DNA of 64,000 nucleotides from Paracoccaceae bacterium (lineage in GTDB: Bacteria > Pseudomonadota > Alphaproteobacteria > Rhodobacterales > Rhodobacteraceae). Positions 10,603 through 18,411 of this stretch are shown here, piece by piece. The DNA is taken from NCBI GenBank assembly GCA_020425085.1, contig JAGQRW010000018.1, positions 183,797 to 247,796 on the forward strand, given 5' to 3'. Made by a program: the position numbers and the translations under genes. Positions within the stretch are counted from its first letter, which is position 1. Every line of letters starts with the position of its first letter. The notes under the pieces were generated by a model that did no database searches, was not told where the DNA came from, and saw only the letters and a program-made list of their open reading frames with translations.

Positions 10603-12003
10603 ATGGGTGACATACTGGTAGTAGACGACGAAAAGGACATCCGCGAACTGGTGTCCGATATTCTGGTGGATGAGGGTTATACCACCCGTCTGGCGGGCGA
10701 CAGCGATGCCTGCATGCGCGAAATCAACGCCGAAGCGCCGGATTTGATCATTCTGGATATCTGGCTGAAAGACAGCCGGATGGACGGGATCGACATCCTC
10801 AAGACGACGCGGCGCGACAATCCCGATATTCCGGTGGTGATCATTTCCGGCCATGGCAACATCGAAATCGCCGTGGCGGCGGTGAAACAGGGTGCCTATG
10901 ATTTCATCGAAAAGCCGTTCAACATTGATCAACTGATGGTGGTGATCAGCCGCGCCATGGAGGCATCGCGCCTCAGGCGCGAGAATTCCAACCTGAAGAT
11001 CGCTGATGTCACCTCATCGGTGATGATCGGATCAAGTGCGGCTTTCAAGACCTTGAAATCACAGTTGGACAAGGTAACGCGAACCAATGGGCGCATCATG
11101 CTGACCGGCCCCGCCGGTTGCGGCAAGGAAGTGGCGGCGCGCTATATCCACGCCCATTCCGACCGGTCCAAGGCGCCGTTCATTTCGGTCAACTGCGCCT
11201 CGATCGAAAGCGACCGCATGGAGGAGGTGCTGTTCGGCCGCGAGACGCTGGAGCGCGGCCACGAACCCGGCCTGCTGGAACAGGCGCATGGCGGCATCCT
11301 GTTCTTTGACGAGGTGTCGGACATGCCGATCGGCACCCAGTCCAAGATCCTGCGCGTATTGGTTGATCAGCAATTCCAGCGCGTTGGCGGGGCTGACCGT
11401 GTGCGGGTTGACCTTCGGGTAATATCCAGCACGAACAAGAACTTGCAGACCGAGATTGAAGCTGGCCGTTTCCGCGAGGAACTTTACCATCGCCTGAATG
11501 TGGTGCCAATCTCGGTGCCCTCGCTGGAAAGCCGGCGCGAAGATATCCCCGAACTGACCCGGCATTTCATCGCCGAGTTGCACCGAACCCAGGGCCTGCC
11601 GCAGCGCGAATTGTCCGAGGATGCCGAGGCGCTGCTGCAAACCATGCTCTGGCCCGGCAATGTCCGGCAGTTGAAGAACGTCATCGAACGGGTGCTGATC
11701 CTTGGCCCTGACCATGGCCGCATCGAAGCAAGGGAACTGCCCAGTGGCGAGGGCGACAATGGCGGCGGCCTCGGGCTGGCCTCGAACCTGGCGACGCTGC
11801 CGCTGCGCGAGGCGCGTGAGATGTTCGAACGCGAATATCTTATGACCCAGATCAACCGCTTTGGCGGCAACATATCGCGTACCGCCAACTTTGTCGGCAT
11901 GGAACGCTCGGCCCTGCACCGCAAGCTGAAATCGCTGAACGTCGTCACCTCGTCGAAATCCGGCGCCAGGGTGGCCGAGATCGACGAAGGCGAGTATGAG
12001 TGA
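10603..12003 (+). CDS. ntrX: Response regulator NtrX (AAA+ type with degenerate sigma54 loop)
   Basis: Partner regulator of NtrY. The 466 residues start with a receiver (VVDDEKDIREL; phospho-acceptor D52 in IILDIWLKDSRMDG; Lys in FIEKPFN), then an AAA+ domain with Walker A-like GPAGCGKE near residue 170, Walker B ILFFDEVSDMP, and [18 protein letters not shown], and end with a Fis-type helix-turn-helix (GGNISRTANFVGMERSALHRKLKSL). Where sigma54 activators have GAFTGA the sequence reads LFGRETLERGHEPGLLEQA, so the loop is replaced. A clear ribosome-binding site (AAGAGGATGAGCA) precedes the ATG. The conserved ntrBC-ntrYX-trkAH synteny supports the name. Confidence 0.95.
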   Translation: MGDILVVDDEKDIRELVSDILVDEGYTTRLAGDSDACMREINAEAPDLIILDIWLKDSRMDGIDILKTTRRDNPDIPVVIISGHGNIEIAVAAVKQGAYDFIEKPFNIDQLMVVISRAMEASRLRRENSNLKIADVTSSVMIGSSAAFKTLKSQLDKVTRTNGRIMLTGPAGCGKEVAARYIHAHSDRSKAPFISVNCASIESDRMEEVLFGRETLERGHEPGLLEQAHGGILFFDEVSDMPIGTQSKILRVLVDQQFQRVGGADRVRVDLRVISSTNKNLQTEIEAGRFREELYHRLNVVPISVPSLESRREDIPELTRHFIAELHRTQGLPQRELSEDAEALLQTMLWPGNVRQLKNVIERVLILGPDHGRIEARELPSGEGDNGGGLGLASNLATLPLREAREMFEREYLMTQINRFGGNISRTANFVGMERSALHRKLKSLNVVTSSKSGARVAEIDEGEYE

Positions 12004-12065
12004 CAGCGCGATTGACCTTAGCAGTCTGATTTGACAAGACTTGGCCGAAGTTCGAGGAGACCCTG

Positions 12066-13442
12066 ATGAAGGTCATCATCTGTGGCGCAGGTCAGGTCGG
12101 CTGGCAGATCGCGCGCCATCTTTCCAGTGAAAAGAACGACGTGACCGTGGTTGACAACAACTCGGAACTGGTGCGTCGGGCGATGGATTCGCTGGACGTA
12201 AGCGGTGTTGCCGGGTTTGCGTCCTATCCCGACGTGTTGGCCCGTGCCGGTGCGCGCGACGCCGACATGATCATCGCCGCCACTTTTTCGGACGAGGTGA
12301 ACATGGTCACCTGTCAGGTGGCGCATTCGGTGTTTTCGGTGCCGCGCAAGATCGCGCGCCTTCGCTCGCAATCCTATCTCGATGCCATCTATTCCGATCT
12401 TTACCGGCGCGACCATTTGCCGATCGACGTGGTGATCTCGCCCGAACGCGAGGTGGCCGAGGCGGTGTTGCAGCGCCTGCGCGCCCCCGCCACCTTTGAT
12501 ACCGAACATTTTCTGGACGGCAAGGCGCAACTGCTTGGCGTCAGTCTGGATGAAACCTGCGCCGTGTTGAACACGCCGCTTCGCCAGTTGACCGAGCTTT
12601 TCTCGACCCTGCGCGCCATCGTTGTCGCCATTCGCCGCGATGGCAACCTGTTCGTGCCGGAACCCGGCGACCAGTTGTTCGCCGGCGATGAAACCTATAT
12701 TTTCACCCATACCGAGGATCTGCGCCGCACGCTGGAAATCTTTGGCAAAACCGCCAAGAAACGCGAACGCGTGATCATTGTCGGCGGCGGCAATGTCGGT
12801 CTGGCGGTGGCGCAGCGGCTGGAGCATCGCACCGACCGTATCCGCGCCAAGGTGATCGAAAAGAACCGCGCCATTGCCGAAAATGCGGCGGATTCACTGG
12901 AACGCACCATTGTTCTGCATGGTGACGGGCTGGACATGAGCCTGCTGATCGAGGCAGGCATCGACAAGGCCGATGCCTTTCTGGCGCTGACCGATGACGA
13001 CAAGGTGAACCTGCTGGCGGCTACCCGTGCCAAGGTGGCGGGCTGTTCCATGGTGGTCAGCCTGATCAATGACCCGACCCTGACCTCACTGATGTCACCG
13101 CTGAAGATTGACGCCTTTGTCAATCCGCGCGCCACCACGGTTTCGTCGATCCTCAGGCATGTGCGCCATGGCCGCGTGCGCAACGTCTATTCCATCGGCG
13201 ATGCCGAGGCCGAGGTGATCGAGGCGCAGGTGATGTCGCCATCGCCGCTGGCCGATCAGCGTATCAGGGACATCCAGTTCCCCGAAGGCGTGCTGGTGGG
13301 CGCCTTGCAAAAGGGCAATGAGGTGATCAAACCGGTCGGCGCCACCAAGATCGAAGAGGGCGATGTGATCACGCTATTCTGCATGGCCAGCGACGTACCC
13401 GAGGTCGAACGCCTGTTGCAGGTCAGTATCGACTTTTTCTGA
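12066..13442 (+). CDS. trkA: Trk potassium uptake system regulatory subunit TrkA
   Basis: Peripheral membrane NAD(H)-binding subunit that gates the TrkH potassium channel. The 458-residue protein is the duplicated form: the first Rossmann/RCK_N domain starts MKVIICGAGQVGWQIARHL and a second begins near residue 236 with RVIIVGGGNVGLAVAQRL; each is followed by an RCK_C domain (one near residues 140-225, the other in the last 80 residues, ending EVERLLQVSIDFF). The start is set by a good ribosome-binding site (GAGGAGACC). Two bases separate its stop from the trkH start, so the two subunits are co-translated. Linkage with ntrYX is conserved in alphaproteobacteria. Confidence 0.96.
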   Translation: MKVIICGAGQVGWQIARHLSSEKNDVTVVDNNSELVRRAMDSLDVSGVAGFASYPDVLARAGARDADMIIAATFSDEVNMVTCQVAHSVFSVPRKIARLRSQSYLDAIYSDLYRRDHLPIDVVISPEREVAEAVLQRLRAPATFDTEHFLDGKAQLLGVSLDETCAVLNTPLRQLTELFSTLRAIVVAIRRDGNLFVPEPGDQLFAGDETYIFTHTEDLRRTLEIFGKTAKKRERVIIVGGGNVGLAVAQRLEHRTDRIRAKVIEKNRAIAENAADSLERTIVLHGDGLDMSLLIEAGIDKADAFLALTDDDKVNLLAATRAKVAGCSMVVSLINDPTLTSLMSPLKIDAFVNPRATTVSSILRHVRHGRVRNVYSIGDAEAEVIEAQVMSPSPLADQRIRDIQFPEGVLVGALQKGNEVIKPVGATKIEEGDVITLFCMASDVPEVERLLQVSIDFF

Positions 13443-13444
13443 TC

Positions 13445-14959
13445 ATGCTGCGCGCCATCCTGAATCTGCCGTTTCTGGTGATCCTGATGGGCCTGTCGGC
13501 CCTGATGATGCTGGTGCCGATGGCGCATGCTGTCAGGATCAGCGATTTCGTAACGGCACGGGTATTCCTGCAAAGCGCGCTGCTGTTTCTGGTGCTGAGC
13601 GCGCTGATCGGTGTCGCCATGGTGAATTATGCGCCGCGATCGTCGGCGCATTCGCATCTGGTGGCGCTGTTGTCGGCCTTTGTGCTGCTGCCCTTGATTC
13701 TGGCCTGGCCAATGCGGTTTCTGGTGCCCGACACCAGCTATCTCAACCTTTATTTCGAGATGGTTTCCAGCCTGACCACCACCGGCGCCAGCTTTTTCGA
13801 CGATCCGTCACGGCTGAGCGAGCCGCTTCATCTGTGGCGCGCCTTTGTCGGCTGGGTTGGCGGCCTTCTGATCCTTGTCAGTGCGGTTGCGATCTTTGCG
13901 CCGCTGAATCTTGGCGGGTTCGAGGTTTACGCCGCACGGCAAAGCGCGCAACTGGCGGGCGGCATGGCGCGCATCCAGACGGCGGACACTTCGGCGCGGC
14001 TGGTCTCCTATTCGCTCAGGATTGCGCCGATCTATGCACTGGCGACGCTGGTGCTGACGGTGGGGCTGGTGCTTGCCGGCGAGCGGTCGTTTCGCGCCTT
14101 TGTCCATGCGATGTCGACCATGTCTACCTCGGGCATCACCGCCGGGCATGGGATCGAATACGCCGCCTCGGGCTATGCTGGCGAGATCCTGATCTTTGTC
14201 TTCATGCTGTTCGCGGTGTCGCGCCTGACCTTTTCGTTCGATCGCGGCATTTCGGTGTTCCGCGCCATCTGGCAGGATCACGAATTTCGCCTGGCCATGG
14301 CATTCGTTTCCATCCTGCCGGCGCTGATGTTCCTGCGCCACTGGATTGGCGCGTTTGAGGTTGACGAACAACAGAACACCATGGCGGCGCTACATGCGCT
14401 CTGGGGCAGTGTCTTTACCACGCTGTCGTTCCTGACCACCACCGGATTTGAAAGCGCCCACTGGAATGATGCGCAGAACTGGTCCGGCGTCAGCACACCC
14501 GGCATCATGCTGATCGGGCTGGCGGTGATGGGCGGCGGCGTTGCCACCACGGCGGGCGGCATCAAGTTGCTGAGGGTATATGCGCTATACAAACACGGCC
14601 GGCGCGAGATGCAAAAGCTGAGCTATCCCTCGTCGGTCGGCGGTGCTGGCAAGGCGGCGCGGCATATCCGGCGCGAGGGGGCCTATATTTCGTGGCTGTT
14701 CTTCATGCTGTTTGCCATTTCCACCGCGCTGGTGATGCTGGCGCTGGCCTTTACCGGGCTTGACTTTGATCAGAACCTGACCTTTGCGGTATCGGCGCTT
14801 TCCACCACCGGGCCGCTGGCGGATTCGGTTCTGGGGGTGGCGGGTTCCTATGCGCTGCTGGATGATGCAGCCCGCGCCATTCTGTGCGCTGCCATGGTGC
14901 TGGGCCGGCTTGAAACCCTGGCGATCATCGCACTTCTGAACCCGGATTTCTGGCGCTGA
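13445..14959 (+). CDS. trkH: Trk potassium uptake system membrane subunit TrkH
   Basis: Potassium-translocating inner-membrane subunit working with TrkA. The 504-residue protein is strongly hydrophobic with the pore loops of the KtrB/TrkH family: SSLTTTGASFFDD (about residue 112), MSTMSTSGITAGHGIEY, LTTTGFESAHWNDA and ALSTTGPLADSV, four P-loop-like repeats each with the conserved glycine of the selectivity filter. A CxxxS-type signal peptide is not expected. It follows trkA by two bases. The 138-base gap after its stop contains the hfq leader, so transcription may either continue or restart there. Confidence 0.95.
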   Translation: MLRAILNLPFLVILMGLSALMMLVPMAHAVRISDFVTARVFLQSALLFLVLSALIGVAMVNYAPRSSAHSHLVALLSAFVLLPLILAWPMRFLVPDTSYLNLYFEMVSSLTTTGASFFDDPSRLSEPLHLWRAFVGWVGGLLILVSAVAIFAPLNLGGFEVYAARQSAQLAGGMARIQTADTSARLVSYSLRIAPIYALATLVLTVGLVLAGERSFRAFVHAMSTMSTSGITAGHGIEYAASGYAGEILIFVFMLFAVSRLTFSFDRGISVFRAIWQDHEFRLAMAFVSILPALMFLRHWIGAFEVDEQQNTMAALHALWGSVFTTLSFLTTTGFESAHWNDAQNWSGVSTPGIMLIGLAVMGGGVATTAGGIKLLRVYALYKHGRREMQKLSYPSSVGGAGKAARHIRREGAYISWLFFMLFAISTALVMLALAFTGLDFDQNLTFAVSALSTTGPLADSVLGVAGSYALLDDAARAILCAAMVLGRLETLAIIALLNPDFWR

Positions 14960-15097
14960 GCCGATTTACCGACTGAAAAACTTCGGAATTCCCGGATTTC
15001 GACTGGAATTCGTGACGGATCAGCGCCATATTTGCCTTACTACAAAAACAACAGCTGCCGCAAACCGGTGGCAGAACAAAACTGAAGGCTGAAAAAA

Positions 15098-15337
15098 ATG
15101 GCTGCCGATAAACAGAATTTGCAGGATGCATTTCTAAACAACGTTCGCAAATCCAAGATTTCCGTGACGATTTTCCTGATCAACGGCGTCAAGCTGCAAG
15201 GTGTGATCACCTGGTTTGACTCGTTTTGCGTGCTTTTGCGCCGTGATGGTCAGTCGCAACTGGTCTACAAAAGTGCCATTTCGACCATCATGCCATCGCA
15301 ACCCGTCCAGCTTTACGAAGGCGATGAAGCTAATTGA
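15098..15337 (+). CDS. hfq: RNA chaperone Hfq with Ser in place of the conserved YKHA histidine
   Basis: Hexameric Sm-like RNA chaperone that pairs small RNAs with mRNAs. The 79-residue protein has the usual alphaproteobacterial short form: [18 protein letters not shown], the Sm1 motif around [22 protein letters not shown], and the Sm2 motif [10 protein letters not shown]. In almost all Hfq proteins I know the Sm2 motif reads YKHA; the codon here is AGT (Ser) at about residue 59, facing the proximal uridine-binding pore. Q9 and the Gln-containing pore segment are otherwise kept. It sits between trkH (138 bases upstream, containing a CTGCC/GGCAG inverted repeat in the leader) and hflX (21 bases downstream), the widespread hfq-hflX pairing. 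SD AAGG lies about 10 bases before the ATG. Confidence 0.97.
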   Translation: MAADKQNLQDAFLNNVRKSKISVTIFLINGVKLQGVITWFDSFCVLLRRDGQSQLVYKSAISTIMPSQPVQLYEGDEAN

Positions 15338-15358
15338 TCAAGGGCGCACGGGGGGCTG

Positions 15359-16612
15359 ATGCGTAGCCTTGTCCTCCACCCCGCCATTGCCAGACGCGAT
15401 ACCCGTCGGCAGCCGGAAAACGCGCTGGCCGAAGCGGTATCGCTGGCGCGCGCACTTGACCTTGACGTGGCCGGATCCGAGGTAGTCCGCCTGCCCAAGG
15501 CACATGCCGGCATGCTGTTCGGCACCGGCAAGGTCGAGGAACTGGCGAAACGCATCGAGGCGGATGAAATCGGCCTGGTTCTGATCGACGCTGCGGTCAC
15601 GCCGATCCAGCAGCGCAATCTGGAACGGCGCTGGAAAGCAAAGGTGCTGGACCGTACCGGCCTGATACTGGAAATCTTCGGCGCCCGCGCCGCCACCCGC
15701 GAGGGGGTGCTTCAGGTTGACCTTGCGGCGTTGGCCTATCAGCGTTCGCGGCTGGTCAGAAGCTGGACCCACCTTGAACGCCAGCGGGGCGGCCTGTCGT
15801 TCATCGGCGGCGCCGGTGAAACCCAGATCGAGGCCGACCGCCGCGCCATCGACGACGCCATCATCCGCCTGAAACGCCAGCTTGCCAAGGTGGTCAAGAC
15901 ACGCGCATTGCACCGCCGCGCCCGCAAGAAAATCCCCTATCCGATCGTCGCGCTGGTCGGCTATACCAATGCTGGCAAATCCACCCTGTTCAACCGCCTG
16001 ACCGGGGCGGGGGTGCTGGTCAGGGACATGCTGTTCGCAACGCTTGATCCGACCATGCGCGCCGTCAGCCTGCCTTCGGGCCGCGAGATCATCCTTTCCG
16101 ACACCGTCGGCTTCATCTCGGAACTTCCCACCCAACTGGTCGCCGCCTTTCGCGCCACCCTTGAAGAGGTGCTGGACGCCGACCTGATCCTGCATGTGCG
16201 CGACATCACCCATCCCGAAAGCCGCGAACAGGCCGATGATGTGAACGAAATCCTGACCAGCCTTGGCATCGGCAAACAGGCCAGGGAAACCCAGATCGAA
16301 GTCTGGAACAAGATCGACACCGCCACCCCTGAACAGCATGATGCTCTTGTCACCGCAGCAGCGCGCAATAACCGGATTTTCGCGGTTTCCGCCACCAGCG
16401 GCGAAGGTATCGGTGAACTGCTTGACGGCATCGCCGCCGCCCTGTCGGATGCGGTCAGCCGAACCACCCTGAGCCTTGGCTTTGCCGAAGGCAGAAAACG
16501 CGCCTGGCTGTTTCAACAGAACCTGGTCGATCACGAGCGTCAGACCGATAGCGGATATGAACTGGATGTCGCCTGGACCGAACGGCAATCCCGCCGCTAC
16601 GAAAAACTCTGA
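15359..16612 (+). CDS. hflX: Ribosome-associated GTPase HflX
   Basis: GTPase that binds the 50S subunit and splits stalled ribosomes under stress. The 417 residues have the N-terminal HflX domain with HAGMLFGTGKVEELAKRI (about 51-68) and the glycine-rich segment GGLSFIGGAGETQIEADRR, then a TRAFAC GTPase domain: G1 VGYTNAGKSTLFN near residue 199, G2/G3 region DPTMRAV and LSDTVGFISELP, G4 NKID, G5 SATSGEG. The ATG at 15359 has a GGGGG stretch upstream and gives the usual length. It is the last gene of the plus-strand block that starts at dusB. Confidence 0.95.
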   Translation: MRSLVLHPAIARRDTRRQPENALAEAVSLARALDLDVAGSEVVRLPKAHAGMLFGTGKVEELAKRIEADEIGLVLIDAAVTPIQQRNLERRWKAKVLDRTGLILEIFGARAATREGVLQVDLAALAYQRSRLVRSWTHLERQRGGLSFIGGAGETQIEADRRAIDDAIIRLKRQLAKVVKTRALHRRARKKIPYPIVALVGYTNAGKSTLFNRLTGAGVLVRDMLFATLDPTMRAVSLPSGREIILSDTVGFISELPTQLVAAFRATLEEVLDADLILHVRDITHPESREQADDVNEILTSLGIGKQARETQIEVWNKIDTATPEQHDALVTAAARNNRIFAVSATSGEGIGELLDGIAAALSDAVSRTTLSLGFAEGRKRAWLFQQNLVDHERQTDSGYELDVAWTERQSRRYEKL

Positions 16613-16620
16613 TCCGCTGA

Positions 16621-16640
16621 TCATTGTTCCAGAAATACTC
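16621..16640 (+). repeat. Partial copy of dispersed TCATTGTTC/AAATACTC intergenic repeat
   Basis: Twenty bases after hflX match the left half of a repeat also found near 21.83, 41.58, 46.39 and 60.81 kb: TCATTGTTC, two variable bases, then AAATACTC. The right half (CCGCCGGAGGC) is not recognisable here, so this is a decayed or shorter copy. It lies eight bases after the hflX stop, the same kind of post-gene position as the copies near 21.83 and 41.58 kb. The rest of the 247-base gap to 16860 shows no gene or clear promoter. Confidence 0.5.
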
Positions 16641-16859
16641 GAACCGCGATTTCCGCCGCCACTGTTCACGTGATGGCGAAAACGGCAGGCCGAAAGAGCA
16701 GGCTGACCTAGCAATACACCGTTGCCCAAAGCCCCGGCGAAACCGGCAACGCGCCGGACTTGACCAGCCATTGCAACCCGCCGCAAGTTCTGAACAAAAT
16801 GTGTCGCGGGATCGCGAGGCGATGTTCGCGGATTCGCAATCACGTTTCGGAAAACCCAG

Positions 16860-18386
16860 ATGACGACAATCCCGCCGGACGACAAGGCAGAACCCCGCGG
16901 CGTGATCCTTGCGGCGCTGATGTGCACCATGATGCTGGCGGCGATGGACGTTACCATCGTTTCCACCGCCATTCCGCAGATCGTGGCGGATCTCGGCGGC
17001 TTTCGCCTGTTCAGCTGGGTGTTTTCGATCTATCTGCTGGCCCAGACCGTTACCATTCCCGTCTATGGCAAGCTGTCGGACCTTTACGGCCGCAAGCCGA
17101 TTTTGATCAGCGGCACCCTGATATTCCTGCTCGGCTCGACCCTGTCGTCGCTGTCCTGGGACATGCTGTCGCTGATCGTGTTTCGCGGCCTGCAAGGGCT
17201 GGGGGCCGGGGCTATCATGGCTACTGTCTCGACGCTGGCGGGGGATCTTTATTCGATTGAAAAACGCGGCGTGGTGCAGGGCTGGCTTTCCAGTGTCTGG
17301 GCGATGGCGGCAATTCTCGGGCCGCTACTGGGCGGGGCGCTTGCCGAATATTTCACCTGGCGCTGGATTTTCCTGATCAACCTGCCGCTTGGCCTTCTGG
17401 CGCTGATCCTGATCTGGACCTATCTTCACGAAAGTTTCGAGCGTCGGCAACACCGAATCGACTATCTAGGCTCGGGGCTGGTGCTTGCCTCGGTCGGCAC
17501 GATCATGATCGGCCTGTTGCAGGGCGGACATGCCTGGCCGTGGCTTGGCATGGAAAGCATCGCGGTGTTCAGTGGTGCGGCGGTACTGGTCGGGCTGACC
17601 ATCCTGGCCGAACGGCGCGCGGCCGAGCCGGTGCTGCCCGGCTGGCTGTGGCGCTCGCCGATGATCTGGGGATCGAACCTGGCCATGGTCGGCATGGGGG
17701 TGGTGATGATGGGGCCAAGTCTTTATTTGCCGACATTCATGCAGTCGGTACATGGCATGGGGGCAATCGGTGCCGGTATGGTTCTTGCCAGCATGAGCCT
17801 TGGCTGGCCTGTGGCCTCGGCGCTGTCACCGCGCCTTTACATGCGGATCGGGTTTCGCGACACGGCGTTCCTGGGGTCCATATTGCTGGTTTTCGGATCG
17901 GTCGGCTTTCTGCTGCTGGCGCAACCGGAATGGATTTCAGCGGTGGTTCTGGATCAGGTGGTGCTTGGCGCCGGGTTCGGCCTGTTGTCCACCTCGCTGC
18001 TGGTCGGGTTGCAATCGACGGTCGGCTGGGACCAGCGCGGCGTCATTACCGGCGCCAACATGTTCGGGCGGTATCTTGGCCAGACCCTGGGGGCGGCGGT
18101 GTTCGGCACCATTTTCAACGCGTCAATCGCCGCGCGCCTTTCCGAGGCACCCTCGCAGTTGGCATCTCTTCTGCCGGCCAATATCAACGACATCATCGCC
18201 GCCCTTCACCAATCGGGCACCGAACCCGCCGTGGCCAGCTACCTTCGCGACGCGATCGACCTGGCAACGCGGCATCTGTTTCTGGGCATGGCGGTGATTG
18301 CCGTTCTGATGTTGGGGCTGTTGTTCGTCCTGCCCCGGCATTTCCCCATGGCCGCGCCACAAAAGGCGAATTCCGCAAAAAAGTAG
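16860..18386 (+). CDS. MFS multidrug exporter, DHA2 (14-helix) family
   Basis: Proton-driven drug exporter of the inner membrane. The 508 residues have about 14 hydrophobic helices and family motifs: LDVTIV-type sequence (AAMDVTIVSTAIPQI, about 21-35, the motif D1 region), motif A GKLSDLYGRKP (about 70-80), RGLQGLGAGAI (motif B, with the conserved Arg), and motif C in GPLLGGALAE (about 157-166). The C-terminus ends in a basic tail. The ATG at 16860 has GGAAAA upstream. No TetR or MarR regulator adjoins it, so control cannot be read from context; substrate cannot be predicted. It converges with the penicillin-acylase-family gene, 25 bases apart. Confidence 0.9.
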   Translation: MTTIPPDDKAEPRGVILAALMCTMMLAAMDVTIVSTAIPQIVADLGGFRLFSWVFSIYLLAQTVTIPVYGKLSDLYGRKPILISGTLIFLLGSTLSSLSWDMLSLIVFRGLQGLGAGAIMATVSTLAGDLYSIEKRGVVQGWLSSVWAMAAILGPLLGGALAEYFTWRWIFLINLPLGLLALILIWTYLHESFERRQHRIDYLGSGLVLASVGTIMIGLLQGGHAWPWLGMESIAVFSGAAVLVGLTILAERRAAEPVLPGWLWRSPMIWGSNLAMVGMGVVMMGPSLYLPTFMQSVHGMGAIGAGMVLASMSLGWPVASALSPRLYMRIGFRDTAFLGSILLVFGSVGFLLLAQPEWISAVVLDQVVLGAGFGLLSTSLLVGLQSTVGWDQRGVITGANMFGRYLGQTLGAAVFGTIFNASIAARLSEAPSQLASLLPANINDIIAALHQSGTEPAVASYLRDAIDLATRHLFLGMAVIAVLMLGLLFVLPRHFPMAAPQKANSAKK

Positions 18387-18411
18387 ACCAATACGGTACC
18401 GTTACAGCCCG

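Noticed and set aside
16624..16863. 79-codon frame in the gap before the DHA2 exporter
   Set aside because: No ribosome-binding site, atypical composition, overlaps a repeat; no supporting motif.
15338..16972. 544-codon minus-strand open frame opposite hflX
   Set aside because: It is the antisense shadow of a clear GTPase gene, with no recognisable motif; such frames are common in high-GC coding DNA.
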